NCBI GenBank assembly: GCA_035582835.1
Contig: JAYKAV010002375.1
Coordinates: 1-64,000 of the forward strand
From: Phoebastria nigripes
Taxonomy: Eukaryota > Chordata > Aves > Procellariiformes > Diomedeidae
Length of the DNA: 64,000 nucleotides
Direction: 5' to 3'
The notes beneath the pieces were generated by a model, which saw only the letters and a program-made list of their open reading frames with translations, was not told the DNA's origin and searched no databases. Below are positions 39,952 to 50,200 of the stretch, piece by piece. Position 1 is the first letter of the stretch, and every line of letters starts with the position of its first letter. The position numbers and the translations under genes were made by a program.

Positions 39952-40414
39952 GTGAGGTGGTGGCAAAAAGAGCAAATCAAATCTATATTGCTGGGATTGC
40001 ATAAACATGTAGAATTTGACCAAGGTTATCTCCAACAGGGAAGATGACAATGGTCATTTAAGAAAAAAGGGGAAATTAGCCTCAAATCCAGCCATAAAAT
40101 AGGGCTAAAATTGTACAAATATCCCCCCTATGTAACATAGCAGCCTAGTTGCCCTTTGAGCTATATTGAAAGAACAAGATGCCTTGTTTCCCCAGAAAAT
40201 TGATTAGGAAGATATTATGGAGTGATGCTAAATTGTACCAGCCAAGGACACGACTTTGTGCCGTTGCAGGATGTCTCTGCTGTGGCAGTCAGTTCCTCGC
40301 TCTCAGTGCCCACCCCTGTTGCTTCCTAACTTAGTTACATTATGTGTAATCCTAAATAATTTGTGTTTTATTCACCTTCAGTCAATCCTTCCTTTGCACG
40401 TTCCTGGAGAAGGG

Positions 40415-40475
40415 TAGGGACTCTAATTCAGTAAAACATTTAAGCACATCCTTACATTTATGTGGAAACCTTGAG
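40415..40475. repeat. Sauropsid MITE-like repeat fragment
   Basis: The sequence 'ctaattcagtaaaacattt' followed by 'aagcacatccttac' is a diverged match to the 'gattcagcaaagcacttaagcacgtgcttaac' arm of a palindromic repeat common in turtle, crocodile and bird genomes. Only one arm is visible. The family name is uncertain. Confidence 0.5.
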
Positions 40476-41071
40476 GATCTAGCCAGAGGTGTTTTAAGAT
40501 CTGAATCACTGGTTGGTGTTTTGGGAGGCACTTTTCCCATAAAGATCCTGCTTCGTTTTTGCCAAAGAGGTAATTGAAGTATCCCAGGAAAGGAGTAAGA
40601 CGCCCTTTTGATGCTAGCGCTGAGCGTTGCGCAGGGAATTCCTTACACCGTGCAGCCGCACACACACAGTCTTACACATATGTTCTTAATGAGGACAAAA
40701 AGGAGAAAATGGGCCCACATGCCTTTTGGTTATGTAAGTTTTCTAAGAATTATGCCTTTTTGACCAAAACCAGGAAGAGAATGTTTCTGAGGTTCCTTAA
40801 TTTCCTCCTCTCCTTGATCTATCTTTCAGCTACCGCTGCCCTTTCCACTGTCATTTCACCTTGAGAAATCCAATGTCTCGGTGGGCTCTTTAAATTTAAT
40901 CCAGACTATAAAATCAGGCTCACTGAGAACAGAAACAGCTCTGTGTGACCAGTTACAAGTAATCAACGCAGCTTTCAGTATCATGTATTTGCAGTAAACT
41001 CTTCATGGTCAGAATAAAACAACTCTCCCTCTGCAAACACCTTCTTGAGAAAAAATAAAGTAGGTCTCGAT
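40476..41071. other. No recognisable feature
   Basis: A 96-codon open frame at 40,574-40,864 shows no domain and no splice pair. Nothing else is visible. Confidence 0.4.
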
Positions 41072-41185
41072 TCAGCAAATTATTTAACTGTGTACATATA
41101 TTTAAGCATGTGAATAGTCTCAGTGGGACTGCTTGCATGATCAAAGTTACGCATGTGCAGAAGTACTCCATTGAATTTGGTCTAT
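41072..41185. repeat. Sauropsid palindromic MITE-like element
   Basis: Both arms of the palindrome are visible. The left arm reads 'gattcagcaaattatttaac...aagcatgtgaatagtc'. The right arm, reverse-complemented, reads 'gaccaaattcaatggagtac...agcacatgcgtaac...'-like sequence, meeting at 'tcagtgggactg'. This is a diverged copy of the non-autonomous palindromic elements that end in 'gattcagcaaag'. It is old, with many substitutions and no clear target duplication. Confidence 0.6.
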
Positions 41186-43494
41186 AGCAAATAAATCTGA
41201 ACTGATACTCAACAAGCAGAAAAACAAGCTAATTTGGAGTGGGGTTAATTTATGTCCTGCAGTGTATTTGCTTAACTGTAAAATGAACATTTCAAGAGGC
41301 TGTTTTTTTAAAATAGAGCTGCTGTCTGAAATTCAGGGGAAGCAAAAAACCATCAGATTAGAATTTAAGTTAAGTGCATTCTTCAAGCTCGCTCTTCTTA
41401 GTTTTGTTATTCTCTTCAGTTAATATTTATTTCTTGGAGCCTGAAGAGCAATAATTCCTGGTTGTTTCTCCTCCGGGTTTTCTAGATCTTGCCTAGTTAT
41501 TTGCTGTTTATTGAGTATGAGTGACATGCTGTGTTAGATACACAGAAGAATGCAGTCTCTGTCTTAAAATGGTTGAAATCCGAAAGACTGATATTCCAAG
41601 ATGCAAAATATGTTCGATTTTCATTTCACACAGCAGATTCTGGACGCTCCCAGAGACTTGCAGATTTCAAGACTCAGTTCCATGGAAGAAATCCAAATTA
41701 GCTCAAACAAACAAATAAAAAATCCTGACCAAATTCCTCCCCCTTCTTCCTGACCTGGCCACGTATGTTAACTCACATTAATTGGGGAACTAGCCTTGAA
41801 TAAGTAACCAGGGCAACCCTATACTCTTATTTTTGTTGTCAGTACCAGCAGTAATACCTGGTAACTCTCCCAGTTCATGGTTCCAGCCTAAGCACAGTAT
41901 AAATATATTCAGGGATAGTTACAGTTCTGGCAGGCAAGATATTCATCACTCATGAGCGTGGCTCTTCTGTTTAATGCACAGGAATGGGAATCAGGTAAGC
42001 CTGGTTCTAGCTGTTAATCAATAAATGGCTCTTTTCCTCTGTTTTTCCTTGATTAATAGAAAGTCATCTCCTTCCTTCAGAGAGAGCTCAGTTCACTCAA
42101 GTTAGAGGAATATGTTGAAATTTATGGGGGGGGAGGTGTTTCAGAGGGGTGAAATAATGACTAGCAGACCTCACCCCTGTGCATTAGCTGTAAGATTATA
42201 AGATCTGGATGAATACCTATGAACCAGGTTTTAAAGTTTTCACTGGCCTGTTTAAATCAATAGTTATCTGGCATGGTCAGTTGTAAAACATAATTTTTAA
42301 AGTATTTTTCTTAAAGTTCTGTCTTCCATAGATCATTGCACGAGAGTCTTGGCTTTCATTAGAAAAAAAGTAAGTTTGTAGTTGTCATGGTTACAAAGAA
42401 AAGCAAGAAAGGTATGAACCTTGACAGTTCTAAAACCAAAATGCAAATAAGAGGAAATCTAAATGTCATATGACATGGGGGGAGAAGTTACCAATATTAG
42501 TCTTTAGACATTTAATTTCAATGTGAATGACAACAAAATGCTTTGCCTATTAAATTTTATGGAAGTACTTTGCATCATGTTTTTGCCAAATCCTGGCAAG
42601 AAGTATCAGTATAAATCTCAAGCAATTTAGAAGAGAGAAAATTACTTACTATAGCTCTGATAAAGTATAGGCACATATCAGCTAAAACAAATAAACACCC
42701 CTATAGGAACTCACATCCATCTTCCCTAGAGAAGCTAAATGGTGACAGTACCACTATGCTAACCAAGGGCTGAGAAACCATCTGAAGATCAAGCTACCTA
42801 AAATGAGTCTTCTGTTGAAGAGTTGGTTTAGTATAGAAAAAAACCTCACACCTTAAAAAAAAAATAGTTGACTAATAGTTGACTTAACTAGGAGTGAATG
42901 ACAAGAAAAAGATTTTAATTTGGAAACCTGGAAACGTGCACTTGAAACAGGTATGATATTTAATGTAGGAGTTAATTTGCTTGATGTCTGGAAATCTGTG
43001 CCCTTCTCTGATCAAGGACATTCAGACAAGAATATGCTTTTATAATACACAGAAAGGTTGTAAAATCTTTGTGATTCCAATGTTTGCTTGTTTGTTTGTT
43101 TTTCCTGTAAAACATAGAGGAATCCCCTCTCTGTCCAGATGTGACACAAAGCTTTAAGATACCAGGATGTCCCTCCATGAAGCTCACAAACCAGCAATAT
43201 TTGAAGGACCTGTCATGGTACTATTGCTTATGATTTAGCACAATTTTAATTTCCAGTGTAAGATATGGCTCTATGAGCAATATATTTAAATATATTTAAA
43301 TACATTTATAACTATACTCACTTTCAGTTTATAAATCACAGTTTTGTAATTCTTCCGTAAAGCTGGCAAAAGTATGCCAAAAGACATGCCTACTTTTTTA
43401 TTATGCGCAGATTTCTATCATGCACATAAAAAGAAATACTAAACCCGTTTCATATTTTGCCCTTGTCAATAAATTCTAAAACCTTTATTTTTCC
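41186..43494. other. Anonymous AT-rich sequence
   Basis: No supported gene. A good donor (CAG|GTAAGC at about 41,995) follows a short open stretch, but the acceptor choice is ambiguous and the frame cannot be fixed, so no exon is called. A (TTTG)n run lies near 43,081-43,102. Confidence 0.4.
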
Positions 43495-43725
43495 TACCGC
43501 ACAGCACTTCATCTCCATCGAAAATGATGGGAATTACCTGTCCCCTGAAGCAGCGAAATCAAGTCTAATGTACTTTAAAATACAAAGAGTGCAAAATTTC
43601 AAAAACACTTCAGTGATTCCAGAGCTTAAGCCCCATTTTCATAAGTAAGTTAGGGCCAGATTTCCAAAGCTTTTGGAAAATGCAAATAGATGCCTAGAGG
43701 GCTTTCAAAAGCACACATCAAAATG
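43495..43725. repeat. Probable ancient sauropsid repeat with exon-like edges
   Basis: Blocks such as 'gcttaagccccattttcata', 'gggccagatttccaaag', 'agatgcctagagggctttc' and 'aaaagcac' follow, in order, a repeat seen widely in turtles and archosaurs ('aagtcccattttcaaaag...gggccagattttcaaagg...agataggcgcctagtgggattttcaaaagcac'). The earlier part, 'atctccatcgaaaatgatggg', matches its 'cccattgaaatcaatggg' core. By coincidence or exaptation, a strong acceptor (CACAG at 43,508) and a GTAAGT donor (about 43,646) bracket an open frame here. The repeat match makes a conserved coding exon unlikely. Confidence 0.45.
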
Positions 43726-45261
43726 GAGAAGGAAAAAAACCAGAACAAAGTATTGCTGCTGAGGTTTCCATATTAAGAAGTTTGCATGGGAAAAAAGAAG
43801 ACTTTTTTACTTCTCATGGATTTTTGGAAAAGCTTGGGAATAAACACGAAAACATCACTGTACAACAGATCTTCAAAGCTTTGTAATAGATGTTTTATGT
43901 CATCCTAGCAAATCTGTTGCAGTAAAAATTGGTGCTTTGCTTTGCAAGGTCTGTATTTAACATGAATTCAGCAGATTAATTTCTTTGTTGAAAACAGTTT
44001 CCCTGTTGTTTTGTAAAGTCTTTTTCTCAGTCTCATTCCTTGCTTTTGTGGTCTGTCAGTTGGGAAACGTGAGAGGGCAAGATAGGCGCTTTCAACAAAG
44101 AACTAATTTCCTGATCCTCATGACCTGAGCACACCAAGCTTCCCCACAGAGAAACAAATTGGATGACTATTTTAGGATAATTGGGTAGTTCGATGCCTTA
44201 CAAATAAGTTATTGGAAATCAGAGCTGCGAAAAGCTCTTTCCTGGCTTTACCTGTAGTTGCCTCTCATCGAGCACTTCGGTTTTGGAAGGTTTCATTTTT
44301 TGTCTACTTCAGACACAACTGAAAAAGAGCAAAGAGAATAGCAAAAGCAGGTTTGTGAGGAGGTTTCAGATATGTACATTATAAATCGGTTGTTATTGGG
44401 ATTAAAGTTTCCTTCCTGCTGCTTTTCTTGTCCCTTCTCCTCTTCCTTTTACATGGTGTCTTTTAAAGTCCAAAATCTTCAAAAGTCTTGTGTGCCTGTG
44501 TGAGGCTCCATCTACAATCACACGTGTATTTACAGATCTATGCACGTCCTCGCTGGATTAGGGTTTTCTGTGTTAAACTTTTAAGCATATGTATCTTGGC
44601 TTCTTACATCTATTGGAAGTACCTAGTTTACTGGTGAATCAAGGTGGGAGATTCTCACTACTGGTTCGTGCCTCGTGTTTTTCTTCCAGCTCACAAATCT
44701 TGCAAATTTGTTTTGCAACACCCTAATTCCTTGTCCTCCTTGGGGCATCCTACACTGTGAGCACTGATGGATCCGATCAGTCATGCAGTAGCATGTGGAG
44801 TCACAACCTAGGAGAGGCTGTGCCAGGACAGGGTGCTGCCCTGCAGGGTCCCTGAGGTGCTCCATGGGGAGGTTTCCCAGTGGCAGCCTCCCTCCTAATG
44901 CCATGCGCCGGCTGGCCAGGTGGCCTGGCACAGCATACACCACAGTCTATGTGGTTGTACGTTCACATAACCTACGTCTGGGTTGACCTTTCCTGGCCCA
45001 GGAGAGAGTAGAGAGCTCTGTTGATAGCTATCAAATGGGCTGCCAGGGATAACGAAGCGTAAATCTGTTTCAGCAACTTTCACTTGAGCAGACCCAATGA
45101 TCTTGGAGACTATAAATGAGATAAAGCCTTCATGCTCCTCTGAGGTTCATAATAGTTTTATGGATGGGTGGGAACTATACCCAGGAGTTGAGCAGGCCAG
45201 TTTTAAGAAGAGGGCACAGATCTGGGTTTCTGTTGGATCAAGTGTTTGAAAATATCATTTG
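43726..45261. other. Anonymous sequence with a GC-richer patch
   Basis: No supported gene. A GC-richer patch at about 44,740-44,960 carries a 106-codon minus frame without recognisable domains. It could be a fragment of an old repeat, but I could not match it to a family. Confidence 0.35.
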
Positions 45262-45362
45262 ACTGGTTAAAAATCACTCAGCTAGTCAGTAGCAGAGTTT
45301 GGCAGCTGAGCTTCGGGCTCTGAAATCGTGTGCTCTCACCACCTGACCACACTGGGCTGCTC
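45262..45362 (+). repeat. MIR SINE
   Basis: The order 'aaatcactcagctagtcagt', 'agcagagttt', 'gagcttcgggctctgaaatc', 'gtgtgctctcaccacctgac', 'cacactgggctgct' follows the MIR core and 3' part ('gtcacacagctagtaagtggcagagccgggattcgaaccc...agcccgtgctcttaaccactacgctatactgcct'). The internal 'gggattcgaaccc' box is eroded. MIRs are ancient amniote SINEs and are sparse in birds. Confidence 0.7.
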
Positions 45363-46424
45363 CACCATCAGAGTAACTCTACAGCTAGAGTTACAGCTCT
45401 AGACGCAATCGAAGACCAATGCCCGACGAAGCTCTGCTCGACTGCACAGAGGTGCCTCTGAAGAAGCAGATTGGCATCTCTTCCCACAGGCTGTTTTCTG
45501 CACAGCCAACACTCAGTCTTACAGGCGCATAAGAAAGGTGCATTTTCCAGCATCCCGATACAAGGCAGAAAGCCTCACCCAGGCTAGCTGAAGACGAGGG
45601 CATGGATATGCTCACGGGAGTGACTGAAGCCCAGTAGAGAGATACCCAAGCCGTTATAGGATAGCTGTAACAGTGGTGTTGTAAGGTCAGGTCTGACCTG
45701 AGATCAGGGCAAGCTCATTTACCTTTCTGGGAAATAAGCTGAACACAATGTACTCTTTTCTATACTAGGGAAGTATTTTAGAGCAGTTATTTAAAACCGC
45801 AGCTCTGTTGCTGAATGGCAGGCCCATTCTGGCCCAGCCAGTTCCCTTTTGTGGCTCCACAAAGCCACATCATTTTGTAACTGGGAAGGATTGGTGAGCT
45901 GCACAGAGCTATCGGAAGCAGGGTTGTTGCTACTTATATTCCGTCATGGTGGTGGTTATCTAAACCACCTTTGTGGTAAGGACTGTACACCCCTGTTGCA
46001 AAGCGGTAGAGCTTCATCTTGCAGAGTACACAGGTCCTCTGGGGCATTCCTAGAAGAAGGAAGAGCAGAGTCCTAGTAGGAGGGAACTCTCTTTCTGAGA
46101 CCATCTGCTGGTGGTTAAAGGCAAGTGGCACCTTCTCCTGAATACAAATCCACAAGAGAGCTCAGATCTACAATAATATTTTTTTTCCAAGAGAAAATAT
46201 CGTGCTTATATGTGAAACTATAACTACAAAAACTCTGAAAATGTTCATGCACATAACTATAATGCCTGGAGAAGGGTAATTTTAATTTTGGGTCCAGGGC
46301 CATATTCGCAGCATTGCTTCAAAAAGATCTATAGCGATTTATACTAAATGAGGATCTGGTCTGTAATTTTCTATACCAAGTAAAAATGAGCACTGGTTTC
46401 AATTTTTTTCCCCACTCCTTATAG

Positions 46425-46529
46425 CCTGAAGCACAACCCTCCAGTGAACAGAATGATGACTATTCCAATGTCCTGAACATGATGGATTTTAATTTCTTAT
46501 TAGAGGAAGCAGAGGAAGACAGAAAGTAA
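46425..46529 (+). CDS. Candidate terminal coding exon (34 codons plus stop)
   Basis: A strong acceptor (a run of T and C followed by CTTATAG ending at 46,424) opens into 34 codons that finish with TAA at 46,527-46,529. The peptide is acidic and protein-like. It contains DDYSNV, which resembles a Tyr-x-Asn SH2-binding motif, and ends LLEEAEEDRK. An AATAAA lies about 700 nt downstream with T/G-rich sequence after it, as expected of a last exon with a 3' UTR. I cannot name the protein. The upstream exons were not resolved: the candidate at 39,951 ends in phase 1 and this one starts in phase 0. Confidence 0.35.
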   Translation, partial: PEAQPSSEQNDDYSNVLNMMDFNFLLEEAEEDRK

Positions 46530-47255
46530 TAGCTTTAGAGAGAATGGCTCTGTTTTTTTAAGTACCTACATTTGCCTGGTAGTCTGCTACGTAAGTGAAT
46601 TTCCTTGAAATCTGATTATTGATATACCTTTTTTTTTTATTATATCTTTTATGTCAGACAGCCCACCAGCGTGGTTCCTCAAGAGAGAACGAAAGGGGTG
46701 TAAAAGCAGAAAAAGAGCTGTAATGCTAAATGGCAGGAAAAAAATTAGTATGAAGTATAGGTGGTCAAAAACCAGCAAAATAGTTTTCTTAAAATATTGA
46801 AGTTTTTCTAAAGAACTCAGCTGTAAAAGGAACCTGTTACATGACATGGTAGAAATTCAGGGTAGAAATTTCCAAGACAAAGACATCATTTCATTTGTGC
46901 ACTAAAACTTTCTATTGAAATGTAAGCACGGGAGGTGTAAGTAATGCAAGCACAGCCCTCTGGCACTAACTGGATCAATACTGGATGTATTCGTCTTCAT
47001 TGCTGTAAAATCACAGCTCCAAGCTGCTTTCAAGGGTCTGCTCAGAAAGTAAAGACAAACAGTGTGCCAAGCAGGAAAGCAGTAAACACACACTAAATTG
47101 ATTTAGGCCAATTTCTATTCTTTCAAGCAGTAGCAAGTAATGTCTAAGCTCTCTGTTTTTCTGACCTGTCCCTGACTTCTTCTGCTGTTTGTTTGCTTTT
47201 TCATGTCACTCAGTTTGTGTCATGCCTAAATAAAAAGATGGAATGATCTTTTGTT
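46530..47255 (+). other. Possible 3' UTR
   Basis: Sequence between the candidate stop codon and the poly(A) signal is AT-rich, with no long open frame in the same direction. It is called only because of the flanking stop and AATAAA. Confidence 0.3.
47229..47234 (+). terminator. Poly(A) signal AATAAA
   Basis: A canonical hexamer is followed within about 15-50 bases by a T/G-rich element (ttttgttcttgg...), the usual cleavage context. It would serve the candidate terminal exon at 46,425. Confidence 0.4.
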
Positions 47256-50200
47256 CTTGGTCACTTTTGTTTTCTACGAGCTGTACTTACAGATGGCAGA
47301 GTTATAAGGATCATAATACTAAGGAAAGCTGAAAAACAGAAAGTCTTGAATAAGATTAACTTATTTTTAGGTATTGTAGCAGAAAAGGGTTTCTCAACTA
47401 ATTAGCCAGCCTTTCAGCCAGAGAGAGGAACAAAGAAAGAGTCAAGCTGCTATAAGAGAATCATTCTGTTTATCTGTGCTCTACAAACACTGCTTGTAAA
47501 GTAATGATAAGCCCTTTGCACTTAGATACCAGAGTTGATCTCAGGAAGGGACGAGAGGAAGGCAGATTCAAACTCCTTCCTCTGTTTCAGAGCAGGAATG
47601 CCAGCCGGGGTCTTTTTGGCTCTGCCTATCGCCTGTCTGCAGGGGTGCAGTTAGTTCCCTCTCACCTCAGCCTACCTTCATTTCACGGCTCACATCAGTG
47701 AGAGGGGCATCAAGGGGCCGATGCTCTGTTTCACTCCTGCGCTTTGAGCGCAGATGGTTTAACCGTGCTCTGAATCCCCACCGTTCAGCGTCTTGCTCTC
47801 TTTGGGGCCCTTCACTGATTTTAAGCGTGCCACACCTGAGGAGCATTCCTGTCAGAAGTTGTGTTCAAACATACATTTTTAGATTGACTAATAGATATTT
47901 TCTGACACATCCCCCCCAGTCTTTCCTGTTGATCAATACCTTCTTGGCTGTCTCTAATTATAGGAGCTGGGGGTCTGCTCCATCTCAGCTTCCCTCACAC
48001 AGGCTGGCGTTGAAATCAGAGGCACTTTGGGCAAGCAAGAATAGTTCCTGTAGGCTGTAAAATGAAAGAAAGCAATAATAGGGCCTTGTTACTTGGAACA
48101 CATAGAGAGAGGCAGGCTGACTATAAGGAAATTTGGTTTAGACAGAGTTTTGTTTCTTAGTAGTGAGAGGGTTATGAAGATGATCCTGTTTGTTATTTGC
48201 CAGTTATGCCCTGCTGTGAAACTACTTTTGTTTTCTGAGGGCTTTTTTTTTCATCCAAAGGCACTCTTCCTAAAACAATGTTCCTATCCCTGTTTCACAC
48301 CAAACTTTGGGGAAAGTTTGGCAAAAAGTCATACACCTATTTATGCCTAGCACTGTGTGAATATTTCATCTTTCACAAGCTGTGCCAAAGAGACTCACCA
48401 TGAAAACAAGGATCTAAATAATTTTGGGACAAATGAGGGGTGTTTTTCTCTCTTTCAGTATTAAGTGTTTGTAAACTTCAAAGGAATAATAACCTTGAAA
48501 AAAATTACAAAACCAAACATTGCTTTGAAAAATCAATGCTTTATTTCAGAAATGCTACAATGAAGCATCTGAGATGGTTTTGATTTTTTTTATATTCTCC
48601 CCCCTCCGCCCCAGCACAAGCAATTTGTAGATACCCACAAGACGCAGTGCCCTCAGGACTACCCTGGCATCTCTTCCATGAAAAAGAATGGAGTGTAAAG
48701 AGTTCTCATAAGAGCCTCATTTTATGTGTGGTACTATGGGCCTCCACTGACAGAGAGGGCAGGTTGCATATCTGAGCAAGTATTCCTTTTTAATTTGTTT
48801 TCTCATGGTCAGTATTTGCTTTCCAAGTGGGTGAAAGAGTGTTGCTATTGATCATCCCCTGGGAGATGCCTGCACAGATAGACTACAACTGAGGAGCGTG
48901 CCTCAGAGCAGGGCTGTTGTCCCTGTGAAGCCTTGGTAGATGTCCTGCAGTTCATTGCCCCAGGCATTCCCCTGATTCATGGCCCCTTGGACCAGGTACA
49001 GCCCGCTGGGGGATCGTACATGAGGACAAACAGCTACGCCCGGCATGGTCCCAAAGAAGAAGAGAGGTCAAGGAGCTATGGTGTAAATGTGTGAGAGAGA
49101 AGCCAAGGGGCTGAGGGATGTGAAGTAGTGGACTGTTCTGCAAGTCCTATGTTCAATGTGTGAGACTTGAGAGGCCTCGTTATCTGAGGACTAAGACAGT
49201 GTACGATTATCACGTTTGCGTTCAGGGTTTGGCAGTAGTTTCAGAGCCCAAGCACGTGATGATATGTTTTGTTACACGGCAGGCTAATGCAGGGCATCAT
49301 CTGGGATGTCAAGGAAATGTTTTTCACTCAGTATCATGAAAATTCCTAGAGTGTCAGCAAAACCCCGTGCCTTCTGCTGAGTGAATTTATATGTTTCCAT
49401 TTTCCTAATTTGTGTAGACACAGAAATCCCCTAGACCAGCATCAGTTTTCAAAGCCGTTCTGAGAAAATACCTATTTTCCTCTGGTACTGGCAAAGTCTG
49501 CCAGTACAATATCGGGTACCCTTCGTATCTGCCTCGTGCATGCACCCTTTGTGACCTTACCTCCGCGTAACAGAGAAATCCCTCTGTGTAACAGCTATGA
49601 CACAGGAAACTAGTGCGAGTCTCAGGCAGCTCTGGCCAAATGATTTCTGACTAGGGTCCCCGAAGAAAAGTCCACACATCTGTAATATATTTATGGCTCT
49701 GCTTACTCATGATTTCTCCTCCCTGTGGTCTCTTTTAATGAAGGGTATGAAAAATTAAACTCCTTCATAGACTCCAGCAAACTAAACAGACCTAACAAAT
49801 GAACGGTATGTTCCTCAAACACCATTATATCAGTTACTGGTTGACAAATTTACATCGATACACGGAATGGGATTTGTAACGAGTTTCCTGCAACTCCTAA
49901 CATGCTCAGGGCCAAACGGTGCCAGAAGCGGGACTCACGTGAGCCCCACGCTGTGACTGAGGGCACTTTTATGGCCTTTAAATGGGCAGCACTGTTTGTG
50001 CAGCAGTAAGAATGGCGAAATGAATTTACAGTGGATAACTCCAAAATTACATTTTTTAACTGTGTAGCAACAAAATAGCCCAGAGAGGGGATGTGAACCC
50101 AAACACCCTTTACAGTGTATGAAGCAATGAAAGGGAAAGGTTGGAACTGTTGTTCTCTCTGACGTATCTTTAAAAAAGATAAATCTCCTGTAAGCTGGAG

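Noticed and set aside
41980..41996. 13-nt microexon between TTTAATGCACAG and GTAAGC
   Set aside because: The donor is good but the acceptor is one of several possibilities and the frame cannot be tied to neighbouring candidates.
43457..43648. 63-codon plus frame with good splice sites as a conserved coding exon
   Set aside because: The sequence matches blocks of an old sauropsid repeat, so it is listed as a repeat with possible exonisation instead.
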